Of a DNA stretch of 35,373 nucleotides, positions 7,301 through 16,001 are shown in pieces. The stretch's first letter is position 1; each line of letters opens with the position of its first letter. The position numbers and the translations under genes are program-made. The DNA comes from Rhodocyclaceae bacterium. GTDB taxonomy: Bacteria; Pseudomonadota; Gammaproteobacteria; Burkholderiales; Rhodocyclaceae. Below the pieces are notes generated by a model. It had not been told where the DNA came from, did not search any database, and was given only the letters and a program-made list of their open reading frames with translations. Location of the stretch: NCBI GenBank assembly GCA_025353195.1, contig JANXRC010000107.1:1-35373 (forward strand). Direction: 5' to 3'.

Positions 7301-8089
7301 TCAGTGTCCTGCCGGCGAAGCCAACTCGTCAACTTCAGTGCCCATATAGGCCTCTATGACCAGCGGGTTGGCGGCGACCTCGGCATAGGGACCTTCGGCC
7401 AGCACCGAGCCGCGGGCGAGCACGGTCAAGGTATCCGAAATTCCGGCCACCACTTTCATGTTGTGCTCAACCATGAGGATGGTGCGGTTGGCCGAGACCT
7501 GCTTGATCAGTTGCATGACCCGATCGACGTCCTCGTGTCCCATCCCCTGGGTCGGTTCATCGAGCAGCATGAGTTCCGGGTCAAGCGCCAGCGTAGTGGC
7601 GATTTCCAGCGCTCGCTTTTGGCCGTAAGGCATTTCCACTGTCACCAGATCGGCACAGCCTTCGAGACCGACCGATGTGAGCAACTCCATGGCGCGTTCG
7701 TTGAGCAGATTGAGGCTGCGGTCGGATTTCCAGAAATGAAAGCTGGTGCCCAGCTTTCTTTGCAGGGCGATGCGAACATTTTCCAGCACGGTGAGGTGGG
7801 GAAATACGGCTGAAATCTGAAAAGAACGAACAATCCCGCGGCGCGCTATCTTCTCGGGAACTTCGCGGGTGATGTCGATGCCATTGAAGCGGATCTGCCC
7901 ACGCGTCGGCTCGAGGAACTTGGTCAGCAGATTGAAGAATGTCGTCTTGCCGGCACCGTTGGGACCGATCAGCGCATGAATGTGACCACGCCTGACTTTC
8001 ATGTCCACGCCATTGACCGCCACGAAGCCGCGGAATTCCTTGACGAGACCAACGGTCTCAAGAATGCAATCTTCTGCCATCAAGCTCAT
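7301..8089 (-). CDS. livG: Liv-type ABC transporter ATPase LivG
   Basis: A 262-residue ABC ATPase, first gene of the transporter operon. Walker A GPNGAGKTTFFNLLT is canonical, with Lys present. The LivG-specific stretch IARRGIVRSFQISAVFPHLT is followed by a degenerate signature MPYGQKRALEIATTLA and Walker B LMLLDEPTQGM. The H-loop is MVEHNMKVV. The start is uncertain between the ATG at 8089 and the ATG at 8080; neither has a clear Shine-Dalgarno. It forms the ATPase heterodimer with LivF, and because LivF has a substituted Walker A, LivG may be the main hydrolytic subunit (inference). Confidence 0.93.
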   Translation of the reverse strand: MSLMAEDCILETVGLVKEFRGFVAVNGVDMKVRRGHIHALIGPNGAGKTTFFNLLTKFLEPTRGQIRFNGIDITREVPEKIARRGIVRSFQISAVFPHLTVLENVRIALQRKLGTSFHFWKSDRSLNLLNERAMELLTSVGLEGCADLVTVEMPYGQKRALEIATTLALDPELMLLDEPTQGMGHEDVDRVMQLIKQVSANRTILMVEHNMKVVAGISDTLTVLARGSVLAEGPYAEVAANPLVIEAYMGTEVDELASPAGH

Positions 8090-8090
8090 T

Positions 8091-8288
8091 TCATGTCATC
8101 AGGGCGCCGCCGATCAGCGCCTCTGCTCTGTTGCCGATGATTATGCGGTCGCCTTCCAGTTTGCGCAAGCGGTTGAGGATACAAATGTTGAGGCCACAAA
8201 TCTCCGCCCAGCCGCATGGCAAACTGTCGTCGACTTCTGTCGGTTGCGCTACACTAAAACCTGACGCTGGAGGAAATCGAATCGCCAT
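8091..8288 (-). CDS. Possible small ORF directly upstream of livG (doubtful)
   Basis: A 65-codon frame starting MAIRFPPASGF and ending IIIGNRAEALIGGALMT stops 1 bp before the livG start codon, a spacing seen in coupled genes. The second half uses GC-ending codons like its neighbours. Against it are the absence of a recognised family, of a Shine-Dalgarno, and of any protein match I can name. Its ATG also overlaps the ATG of the divergent gene at 8287. It may simply be the leader of the liv operon. Confidence 0.2.
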   Translation of the reverse strand: MAIRFPPASGFSVAQPTEVDDSLPCGWAEICGLNICILNRLRKLEGDRIIIGNRAEALIGGALMT

Positions 8289-8607
8289 GATCCGACCTGC
8301 TGCCATGATCCTGCTTGGTGCCGGCGCGCTTGCGCTTGCCGGCGCACGGTCGACATTCGCTCAACCCGTCATACCGGGATCGACCGCGTTTTGCCTGTAC
8401 GAAGTTCCCGTCGATGAAACCGGCAAGCGGCGCTGGATCAATCTCGGCATCGTCCAGTATGTCGAGGCGACCCGCACCGAGGTGAAGATTGCCTACGGCG
8501 GGGGGGCCTTCGGCAGCGGCTACGACGCCAAAATCCCTGTCACCGGCATGGAAGAGGCCTTGACCGTAGTGGAGAAAATACGCAAGGTGGCTGCCGCCTG
8601 CCGTTGA
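8287..8607 (+). CDS. Small secreted protein of unknown function
   Basis: A 106-residue protein that I do not recognise. A clear signal peptide opens it (MIRPAAMILLGAGALALAGA, cleavage near TFAQ-PV), so the mature part of about 80 residues should be periplasmic. It contains two cysteines, one near the start of the mature chain (TAFCLYEVP) and one two residues from the end (AAACR), which could form one disulfide. The middle contains KRRWINLGIVQYVEATRTEV and a Gly-rich turn YGGGAFGSGYDAKIPV. GGAGG lies 13 nt before the ATG, which is rather far. The gene stands alone between two minus-strand operons and converges with the MFS gene 12 bp away. Confidence 0.75.
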   Translation: MIRPAAMILLGAGALALAGARSTFAQPVIPGSTAFCLYEVPVDETGKRRWINLGIVQYVEATRTEVKIAYGGGAFGSGYDAKIPVTGMEEALTVVEKIRKVAAACR

Positions 8608-8619
8608 CCGGGCGGGAGA

Positions 8620-9909
8620 TCAGATTTCGAAGGCCGCCTCGCGGCCGCGCTTTGCGTCGATGCCGATCAGCAGAACCAGACCGGCGACAAAATAGAGCCC
8701 GGTAACCGCCAGGGCCAGTCGGTGATTGCCGCCGGACAGCCAGGTCGTGAGGCCATAGGTCATCGGACCCGCGATGGCGGCCAGCTTCATGGCCAGACCC
8801 CAGAGGCCAAAGAATTCAGCTCGCCTTTGCCGTGGCGCGAACAGGCCCACCAGAGCGCGCGACGCCGACTGACTGGAGCCGAGACACAAGCCGGCGATAT
8901 TGGCGGCTACCCAGAACTGCTCACGACTATCGGAACTCAGGGCTATGGCGGTCATCAACAGCCAGCCGCACAGAGTCAGGGCGATGGTGCGCACGTGGCC
9001 GAACCGGTCCTGCAGGTAGCCGAACGCGAAGGCGCCGATCGCGGCCGTGCCGTTGACCACGAAGAACAGCTTGATGTTGTCCTCCGCCGTGAAGCCAATC
9101 GCCTCCTGCGCGTAGATGGCTGCCAGCGCAATGGCCGCGAAGACCCCGGACTGATAGAACAGCAGGCAAACCATGAAGCGCGCCATGTCCGGAAAGCGGC
9201 GCGCCTCGCGCGCGGTGCGCAACAGGCGTTGCGCCAGGGCGGACAGTTCCGCGCCGATCTCCGCCACCGGCCTTGCCTGTACCCGCTCGCGCAGCAAAAG
9301 GAAGGTCGGCGCCGAGGCCACGGCGAAGAAGGCGGCGGTGATCAGCATGGTGGCCGGCACAAAGCTCTCGGCCCCTTCGCCGCGGCTCTTGGCGGCGACG
9401 ATCCAGGCGAGGCATAGGCCAAGGCAGGCCATGCCGCCGAGATAGCCCCAGCTCCAGCCCCAGCCGGAAACCTTGCCCAGATCGTCCTCACCCGCCAGTT
9501 CCGGCAAAAAGGCGGCAATGATGTTTTCACTACTGCCGAAAAAGAAGCTCGATATCACCACCAGGGCCATGGCCAGCAGGACGTCACCGGGACCGACCCA
9601 GAACAGGCCGGCGGTGCCCGCCACGCAGCCAATCGTGGTTACGGCCAGCAACTTCTTCTTGGTTCCATGGCGGTCGGCATAGGCCCCGACGCCGGCAGCG
9701 GTCAGCATGATGGCAAGACTCGCAAGGGCCTGTGTCGTGGTCCAGGCCAGCGTCGCCCAGGGCGCGCCAGCCGCCACCACGGCCACGAAATAGGCATTGA
9801 AGATAGCCGTCACCACCGTGGTGGTGTAGGCCGAGTTGGCGAAGTCGTACATGGCCCAGGCCCACACCTCACGGACCTCGACGCCCTCGGCAAGAATCTT
9901 CCGGCTCAT
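8620..9909 (-). CDS. MFS transporter, UMF1/Atg22-like family
   Basis: A 429-residue integral membrane protein with about 12 hydrophobic segments. The sequence WAMYDFANSAYTTTVVTAIF near the N-terminus, ADRHGTKKK after the second helix pair, and FLPELAGEDDLGKVSGWGW with WGYLGG are characteristic of the UMF1 (Atg22-like) branch of the major facilitator superfamily. The ATG at 9909 overlaps the stop of the preceding ACP-ligase-acyltransferase gene by 4 bp (ATGA), with GGAAAG upstream, so the two are translationally coupled. The coupling to an acyltransferase recalls E. coli lplT-aas, where the MFS protein flips lysophospholipids for reacylation. A lysolipid substrate here is inference only. Confidence 0.85.
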   Translation of the reverse strand: MSRKILAEGVEVREVWAWAMYDFANSAYTTTVVTAIFNAYFVAVVAAGAPWATLAWTTTQALASLAIMLTAAGVGAYADRHGTKKKLLAVTTIGCVAGTAGLFWVGPGDVLLAMALVVISSFFFGSSENIIAAFLPELAGEDDLGKVSGWGWSWGYLGGMACLGLCLAWIVAAKSRGEGAESFVPATMLITAAFFAVASAPTFLLLRERVQARPVAEIGAELSALAQRLLRTAREARRFPDMARFMVCLLFYQSGVFAAIALAAIYAQEAIGFTAEDNIKLFFVVNGTAAIGAFAFGYLQDRFGHVRTIALTLCGWLLMTAIALSSDSREQFWVAANIAGLCLGSSQSASRALVGLFAPRQRRAEFFGLWGLAMKLAAIAGPMTYGLTTWLSGGNHRLALAVTGLYFVAGLVLLIGIDAKRGREAAFEI

Positions 9910-12713
9910 GGCGCGTGTCTTTCCAGATCGGGCTCGCCGCAGTACTTCAGGATTTCCGTCCGCGTCGCATCGCGCATCTGCAATGCGGCCTGCCATCCAT
10001 CGCCGGCCGCGACGATGGGCGCGCAGACCGTGACGCGAACCGTGCCGCGCCGGGGCAACCAGGATTCGTCGCGCAGGATCTCGCGGGTTCCGGCCATGGC
10101 CACCGGCGTCACGGCCAGTCCTTTCTGGATCGCGATCTGGAAAGCCCCCAGGCGAAAAGGTCGCAAGCCCGACTGACGGGTGAACGTCCCCTCGGCGAAG
10201 AAGAACAGGGGCCGCTGGCCGACAACCTCGGCCAGACGACGCACATCATCGACTCCCTGGCGCGCGTCGAAGCGCTCGACGAAGACCGCACCCAGACGGC
10301 GCAGCAGCGGACCGGCGAGCCGATGCGCAGCCAGCTCCTGTTTGGCGACAAAACCGACGGGCATCGGCAGCACCGCCGCCAGCACGATGCTATCGACATA
10401 GCTGGCATGATTGGCGACGAACACCCCGGTTGTTTTCATCATTTGCTCCAGCCCATCGACCTGCAAACGAATGCCGCACAGCCGCACGCAGCAACGTGCC
10501 ATTGCGCGCGCAAAGCGCCAGCGCAACACGACGCCGGGCAGCAGCAGGATGCCCGTCAGGGCGGGCAGGACCAGTAGGCCATACACACACCATGCATAGC
10601 CGCCGTAGAGCAGCTCCAGGCTGCGCCGCAAGGCTGCGCGCAGCCCCTGCCAGAAGCCGGCCAGACCAAGCCGAGCCACTTGCAGCCAGAGCGACCGGCT
10701 GCCACCGCCAAATCCTTCGCCGCAATACAGATCGCGCGTCGCGGAGCGCCGGATTTTGCCACTGGAAGTCTTCAGCACGGCGTGAGGCGGTGCCAGCACC
10801 ACATCGTCCGGCGGCGTGCCGAGCAGGTCCACGGCTAGTGCGTTGATGCGGTGCATCAGGTCCTGCCGCGCCACGGCATCCGTCTCGCGGCTTTCGGCCA
10901 CCACCACCAGTTTCTCGGTGCCCTGCCCCGCCACCGCCACGCCGAACACCGCGACGCAGCCGCGACGCACGCCGGGAATCGCGCCGACCGCTTCTTCGAG
11001 CTCGTAGGGATAGAGATTGCGTCCACCCCGAATGATGGTGTCCTTGATCCGGCCGGTAATGACAATGTCACCTTCGGCAAGATAGGCCAGATCGCCGGAG
11101 TCGAGCCAGCCGTCGCGGATCAGCTGGCGACTCGCCTCCGCGTTGCGGTAGTAGCCGCGCGTCGCCGACGGCCCGCGGAACTCGAGGCGGCCGACGCGAC
11201 GCGGCGCCAACTCACGGCCGCCGTCGTCGACGATGCGCACCTCGTGGCCCGGCAGCGGCCGGCCGCAGGCCACCAGTTGCAGCGCATGGAGATCATCGGC
11301 CGCGGCCGGAACCGCCTCGCCCGCAGCCAGCGGCTCGCGACGGACACGGTCGATCAGCGGCCCGCGGCCAGGCGGCGATACGGCGAGGCCGACCGAACAC
11401 TCGGCCAGACCATAGACCGGCGCCAGCGCATCGGCGCGAAATCCGTAAGGCGCGAAAGCTGCCGCGAAACGGGCCAGCGTCTCGGCCACTACCGGCTCGG
11501 CGCCATTTGCCGCGTAGCGCCAGGAGCTCAGGTCGAGGCCTTGCAGCTTGGCCGGATCGAGATGGCGCAGGCAGAGCTCGAAAGCGAAATTGGGCGCCGC
11601 GGTGACCGTGCCGCGATGCTGATGGATGGCCCACAGCCAGCGTTCGGGGCGCGCCAGGAAATCCAGCGGCGACATCAACACCAGCGGGCAGGCGTGATAG
11701 AGGCTGCCCAGCCAGGCACCGATCAAGCCCATGTCGTGATACAGCGGCAGCCAGCTGACCACTAAATCCGCGGGCGTCACTTGCACCGCCCGGCCATAGG
11801 CGCGGATGTTGGCCAGCAGGTTGCCGTGATCCAGCGTTACGCCCTTGGGATTGCCCGTGGAGCCCGAGGTGTATTGCAGCAGCGCGATGTCATCGCCACC
11901 ACCGCAATGATCTTCTCCGGATACCGCGGATGTTCCCGCTTCGCGCAGGTCAGCGGGCGTCGTCACCTCGCGCAGGCTGGGCACCAGACCGGAGAGAATC
12001 CGCGCCACCAGCCGCGCCGCGTCGAAGGTGATCAGCGCCGCCGCCTCGCAGTTCTGCAGGATGCCGGCCTGGCGGCGCAGATGGTCCTCGATCTGGCCCG
12101 GCCGCGTTGGCGGATAAATCGGCACCGGCACCGCACCGGCAAGCAGGATGCCGTAGAAGCTGTGAAAGAATTCGAGTCCCGTCGGCAACATCAGCGCCAC
12201 GCACTGACCCGGAACGATGCCGACCCGACGCAAGCCGGCAGCGACCTGCCGTGCAGTCTCCAGCAGCGTCCCGTAATCGAGCGTATCGGTTTCCGTGGCG
12301 CTGCGCTGAAAGAGGACATGCGGCCGCTGCGGATGCCGGCGAACATGCCATTGCAATACCTCGACCAGCGTCGCAGCCTGGTCAGGGTTGCCCTCCTCGA
12401 CCTTGGCCGGAGCTTCCCACGGCGCTTGATTGACCGCTACTCCTGGCGCAACCGGTGCAGTGGCCGCCATTGCCAGCAGCAAATCACGCGGCGTTTCCGC
12501 GGAACCCAGCAGATCATCGGCCAGGCGAACACCAAAAGCCTGCTCGATGCGCGCCAGAAGTTCCACCCGGGCCAGGCTGTCGAGCCCCAGATCCCGGTCC
12601 AGCGAGCTGTCCAGCCCGGCCTTCGAGCGCCCGGCCGGGCGCACTTCAGTCACCAGCCGATCTACGATGGACAGCAGTTGCGCCGCCTGATCTAGCGCCG
12701 GAACCTGCTCCAT
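9906..12713 (-). CDS. Three-domain protein: acyl carrier, acyl-AMP ligase (FAAL-like) and PlsC acyltransferase
   Basis: A 935-residue fusion. Residues 10-85 form an acyl-carrier domain with the phosphopantetheine serine at 46 (LGLDSLARVEL). Residues 115-660 form an AMP-forming ligase with YTSGSTGNPKGV (281-292), WLPLYHDMGLIG, GLAECSVG, ITGRIKDTIIRGGRNLYP and the catalytic Lys653 in SSGKIRR; the style is close to fatty acyl-AMP ligases. Residues 700-735 are hydrophobic. Residues 750-920 form a PlsC-type acyltransferase with NHASYVD (His769, Asp774; HX4D) and FFFAEGTFTR (841-843). The simplest reading is that the protein activates a fatty acid, loads it on its own carrier domain, and transfers it to a lysolipid or glycerolipid at the inner membrane. 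This resembles E. coli Aas, but with the domain order reversed and a built-in ACP. All key residues are intact. No strong Shine-Dalgarno is visible. Confidence 0.88.
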   Translation of the reverse strand: MEQVPALDQAAQLLSIVDRLVTEVRPAGRSKAGLDSSLDRDLGLDSLARVELLARIEQAFGVRLADDLLGSAETPRDLLLAMAATAPVAPGVAVNQAPWEAPAKVEEGNPDQAATLVEVLQWHVRRHPQRPHVLFQRSATETDTLDYGTLLETARQVAAGLRRVGIVPGQCVALMLPTGLEFFHSFYGILLAGAVPVPIYPPTRPGQIEDHLRRQAGILQNCEAAALITFDAARLVARILSGLVPSLREVTTPADLREAGTSAVSGEDHCGGGDDIALLQYTSGSTGNPKGVTLDHGNLLANIRAYGRAVQVTPADLVVSWLPLYHDMGLIGAWLGSLYHACPLVLMSPLDFLARPERWLWAIHQHRGTVTAAPNFAFELCLRHLDPAKLQGLDLSSWRYAANGAEPVVAETLARFAAAFAPYGFRADALAPVYGLAECSVGLAVSPPGRGPLIDRVRREPLAAGEAVPAAADDLHALQLVACGRPLPGHEVRIVDDGGRELAPRRVGRLEFRGPSATRGYYRNAEASRQLIRDGWLDSGDLAYLAEGDIVITGRIKDTIIRGGRNLYPYELEEAVGAIPGVRRGCVAVFGVAVAGQGTEKLVVVAESRETDAVARQDLMHRINALAVDLLGTPPDDVVLAPPHAVLKTSSGKIRRSATRDLYCGEGFGGGSRSLWLQVARLGLAGFWQGLRAALRRSLELLYGGYAWCVYGLLVLPALTGILLLPGVVLRWRFARAMARCCVRLCGIRLQVDGLEQMMKTTGVFVANHASYVDSIVLAAVLPMPVGFVAKQELAAHRLAGPLLRRLGAVFVERFDARQGVDDVRRLAEVVGQRPLFFFAEGTFTRQSGLRPFRLGAFQIAIQKGLAVTPVAMAGTREILRDESWLPRRGTVRVTVCAPIVAAGDGWQAALQMRDATRTEILKYCGEPDLERHAP

Positions 12714-12748
12714 GGCTTCAACGACGCCGTATCACCAGCGCCGACTCT

Positions 12749-13543
12749 TCAGCAGCCCTTCCACTCCGGTTTGCGCTTCTGCATGAAGGCATCAATGCCT
12801 TCTGCCGCGTCGTCGGCCATCATGTTGCAGGCCATGGTTTCCGACGCCAGCTGGTAGGCGCCGTCGAGACCCATTTCGAGCTGCTTGTAGAACATCTGCT
12901 TGCCCATCCCGATGGCTACTGCCGACTTGGCGCAGATCGAATCGGTGAGCTTTTTCACTTCGGCATCGAGTTGTTCGAGCGGCACCACGCGATTGATCAG
13001 GCCGCGCCGCTGGGCCTCGGCGGCGTCGATGAAGTCGCCGGTCAGCAGCATTTCCATCGCCTCTTTGCGGCCCATGGCGCGTCCCAGCGCGACCGAGGGC
13101 GTGGAGCAGAAGAGGCCGACGTTGATGCCGGACACCGCGAACCGCGCACCCTCCGCCGCCACTGCCAAATCGCACATGGCGACCAGTTGGCAACCCGCGG
13201 CCGTGGCGATGCCGTGGATCCGCGCGATTACCGGCTGCGGCATTTCGACGATGGTCATCATGACCTTGCCGCAAGCCTTGAACAGTTTCTGCATGTAGGC
13301 CTTGCTGTGGTTGGCGCGCATCTGCTTCAGATCATGGCCGGCACAAAACGCCTTGCCGGCGCCGGCGATCACTACGGTCCGCACCGCCTTGTCCCCGGCT
13401 ATGGCGTCTAGCGCCGCTTGCAGTTCGGCCAGCATTTCTTCCGAAAGCGAATTGAACTGGGTCGGACGGTTGAGCGTCAGGGTCGTCACGCCATCCCTGT
13501 CCTCGCGCATCAGGATCGGCAATGTGGATTCGGGTGCATTCAT
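12749..13543 (-). CDS. Enoyl-CoA hydratase/isomerase-family protein lacking both usual catalytic glutamates
   Basis: A 264-residue crotonase-fold protein of normal length. The oxyanion-hole segments AGAGKAFCAGHDLKQM and IHGIATAAGCQLVAMCDLAV are present. At the position of hydratase Glu144 (GGGCELA in rat) there is Gln (AAGCQLV). At the position of Glu164 (GQPEILLG) there is Gly (AVSGINVG). The chain resembles the ECHDC3 branch, whose reaction is not well defined. It should bind an acyl-CoA or acyl thioester but probably does not hydrate enoyl-CoA in the standard way. AAGGAG 8 nt before the ATG fixes the start. It lies 30 bp after the penicillin-acylase gene and 35 bp before the ACP-ligase-acyltransferase gene. 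Confidence 0.88.
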   Translation of the reverse strand: MNAPESTLPILMREDRDGVTTLTLNRPTQFNSLSEEMLAELQAALDAIAGDKAVRTVVIAGAGKAFCAGHDLKQMRANHSKAYMQKLFKACGKVMMTIVEMPQPVIARIHGIATAAGCQLVAMCDLAVAAEGARFAVSGINVGLFCSTPSVALGRAMGRKEAMEMLLTGDFIDAAEAQRRGLINRVVPLEQLDAEVKKLTDSICAKSAVAIGMGKQMFYKQLEMGLDGAYQLASETMACNMMADDAAEGIDAFMQKRKPEWKGC

Positions 13544-13573
13544 GGCGCTGTCTCCTTGCTGTGTTCGATGGGC

Positions 13574-15991
13574 TCATTTTGCCGCAGAGCGGCCTTGAAG
13601 TACCAATTTATGCTCGCCCTTGCCCCATAGCGGCAGATCGCCGACGGCAGCCCATGGCGCTACAAAGCGGCGGTAGTCGGGTGCGAGGACCAGGCCGGAC
13701 TGCCCGCTGGAGTGCATCACGCCGGAATTTGCGGGATCGCCCAGATCGTAGATTGCGCGCAGGCTGGCGGCGTGCTCGTTGAGATAGGGCTCGTCGCCCT
13801 TCAGAAGATGGCGGGCGACATTGATCGTGTAGTTGTCGCCGCCGGTGGCAACGCGCAGTTCGAACCATGGGGCGAGCGCCTTGACCATCGAGAACGGCCG
13901 GTGCTCCGAACGCGCCTGATGCACCGCGCCCCACTGCCAGCGCGCAATGTCCGTGCCGAGGCGCTGCTGCAATTCGTCGAGCGCGCGATCCAGCGAGCGG
14001 CTGACCAGTTCGGCGCAAGCTTCAACCGCCGGCGTGGTCTTGTCGTCGCACCACCATGCATCGTTTCTTTCGAGAACGCCTTCGAGTGCGGCACGGAAAT
14101 CGCTGCGCCCGACCTGGCGCAGGTACGCCTCATTGCCCCCCATTTCATCGGCAAATACGGCCCGCGTCATCTCTCTCGCCCAAGCCGCGAAGATCAGCGG
14201 CGCCGCATCGTCGGCACGCATTTCGCCGTCGAAGGCAGCCAGCCGCTGCATCGCCGCAGCGCCGAGGGCGTGGGTCGGTTTGGCCTGGCGCAGCCACGGC
14301 AGCAGGCGCTGCGCGGCCAGCGACATCACGTCGCCCTGAATCCGGCGCAGGCTTTCCTTGTCGTGCTTCGGCCTGGCCTTGAGCAAGCTTTCAATGCGTT
14401 CCTGGCGATACGGCACCGCCCATTCGCTGGTGATGTAATACGGATAGTCGGCGCTGGTGATACGGTGATTGGCGGTGGCGATCCAGCCACGCGACGGATT
14501 GATCTCGCGCGGCGTCCGGCCTGGATCGAGAAAACCGGCCCAGTCGTAGCGTGGCTCCCAGCCCGGCGCCGGAACGAGCCCATGCAGGTCGTTGTCGGCG
14601 CGACGCAGCGGCACACGACCGGCGGCGACGAAACCGATATTGCCGTCGACATCGGCCACCACCATGTTCTGCATCGGCGCCACGTGCTTTTCCACCGCAG
14701 CGATGAACTCCGCCACCGATCCGGCGCGATTCATCGCCAGCCCCGCATCGATGCCTCCGGCGTCGACGTCCAGCGCCGTCCAGCGCAGCGCCAGCGCGTA
14801 GGTGGGAGCAGCCGCATTTCCGGTCAGGCCGGCAACGGCTGCAGTCCCTGCATCCGAAATCACCGGCCCGTGGCGGGTGGCACGGACCGTCAGCTTGACC
14901 TCGCCCTGCCCCTTGACGCGAATGATTTCGCTGAACGATTGAAACTCGGCCCAGCCGTCCGGCGTTCGATAGCGCGAGGCATCGCCCGGCTTGATCTGCT
15001 CCAGATAGACGTCCTGCACATCCGGATTGGTGTTGGTCGCGCCCCAGGCGATGCGTTCATTCTGTCCCAGCACGACGAAGGGAAACCCGGGCATGGTGGC
15101 CCCGGCCACCTTCAACCCGGGTGCTTCGAGGCGCGCGAAGTACCACAGTGCCGGCGCCGTCAACTTGAGATGCGGATCGTTGGCCAGCAGCGGCTTGCCG
15201 GACACGGTATGCGATCCGGCGACCACCCAGTTGTTCGAACCGACGCCTTCGACACCGGATTCGGGCGCATCGAGCAGCGCCTGCTGTCCGAGTTCGCCAC
15301 CGACTTTCAACTCACGATACAGCGCGGCGTAGTCACGCACCGGCAACGGCTTCTCGCCCGGGTAGGGCGGCAGCAACTGGTCGATGCGAGCCACCGGCAT
15401 GGTCAGGGCGAGACGCATGCGCAGCAACTCATTGCTCCAGTTGCCGCCGAGATCCCAGGCCATCATGATGCCCCAAGCCAGAGTGTCTTCCGGTGTCCAT
15501 GGTTCGGGGTCGAGGCCGAGGATCAGGAATTCCGGGGGGCGCGCCCGCACGTGTCCGCTGATGAAGGCGTTGATGCCGGCGGTATAGGCTAGCACCGCAG
15601 CCCGTGCGTCGCCGCCGAGTTTCTCCCATTGCGCTGCTGCCGCGCGGCGGACGCCGAGCGCCCGCAGGAACTTGTCGTTGTCCAGCGCGCCCGGCCCGAA
15701 TGCTTCTGAAAGCCGCCCGGAGCCGATGCGGCGATGCGTGTCGAGTTGCCACAGGCGATCCTGCGCATGGACGAAGCCGAGACCGAACAGCACCGCATCG
15801 CGATTCGCGCCGCGCACGGTCGGAATGCCCGCTGCGTCACGCTCGATGCTGACCTCGCCGGCCAGACCGCCGACCTCGAGCCGGCCCTCCGTCACCGGCG
15901 CTGCGCGCTGCCACCAGATCACGACAGCGATGACCGCCACGCCGAGCAGCAGAAAAACTACAGCCGCGACACGCGGCAGCCAGGTCCTCAT
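13574..15991 (-). CDS. Penicillin acylase-family Ntn hydrolase (N-acyl amide hydrolase), membrane-anchored or secreted
   Basis: An 805-residue precursor of the penicillin amidase family. Residues 7-28 form one hydrophobic segment (signal anchor or signal peptide). The alpha-chain region has VSIERDAAGIPTVRGANRDA and LGFVHAQDRLWQLD. The autocatalytic cleavage point precedes Ser252 in GVGSNNWVVAGSHT, which would become the N-terminal nucleophile of the beta chain. Further family blocks are LLANDPHLKL, PGFPFVVLGQNERIAWGATN and the Asn of the oxyanion hole. The family hydrolyses amide-linked acyl groups, including acyl-homoserine lactones, beta-lactam side chains and other N-acyl compounds. Placement among lipid genes suggests release of a fatty acid from an N-acyl lipid or signal, which is inference. 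The gene begins 10 bp after the acyl-CoA synthetase stop. Confidence 0.92.
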   Translation of the reverse strand: MRTWLPRVAAVVFLLLGVAVIAVVIWWQRAAPVTEGRLEVGGLAGEVSIERDAAGIPTVRGANRDAVLFGLGFVHAQDRLWQLDTHRRIGSGRLSEAFGPGALDNDKFLRALGVRRAAAAQWEKLGGDARAAVLAYTAGINAFISGHVRARPPEFLILGLDPEPWTPEDTLAWGIMMAWDLGGNWSNELLRMRLALTMPVARIDQLLPPYPGEKPLPVRDYAALYRELKVGGELGQQALLDAPESGVEGVGSNNWVVAGSHTVSGKPLLANDPHLKLTAPALWYFARLEAPGLKVAGATMPGFPFVVLGQNERIAWGATNTNPDVQDVYLEQIKPGDASRYRTPDGWAEFQSFSEIIRVKGQGEVKLTVRATRHGPVISDAGTAAVAGLTGNAAAPTYALALRWTALDVDAGGIDAGLAMNRAGSVAEFIAAVEKHVAPMQNMVVADVDGNIGFVAAGRVPLRRADNDLHGLVPAPGWEPRYDWAGFLDPGRTPREINPSRGWIATANHRITSADYPYYITSEWAVPYRQERIESLLKARPKHDKESLRRIQGDVMSLAAQRLLPWLRQAKPTHALGAAAMQRLAAFDGEMRADDAAPLIFAAWAREMTRAVFADEMGGNEAYLRQVGRSDFRAALEGVLERNDAWWCDDKTTPAVEACAELVSRSLDRALDELQQRLGTDIARWQWGAVHQARSEHRPFSMVKALAPWFELRVATGGDNYTINVARHLLKGDEPYLNEHAASLRAIYDLGDPANSGVMHSSGQSGLVLAPDYRRFVAPWAAVGDLPLWGKGEHKLVLQGRSAAK

Positions 15992-16001
15992 CGCCCGGCG
16001 T

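Noticed and set aside
8220-8286. Promoter for the small secreted protein (TACACT as -10)
   Set aside because: No -35 hexamer at a proper distance, and the element also lies in the doubtful opposite frame; not firm enough to list.
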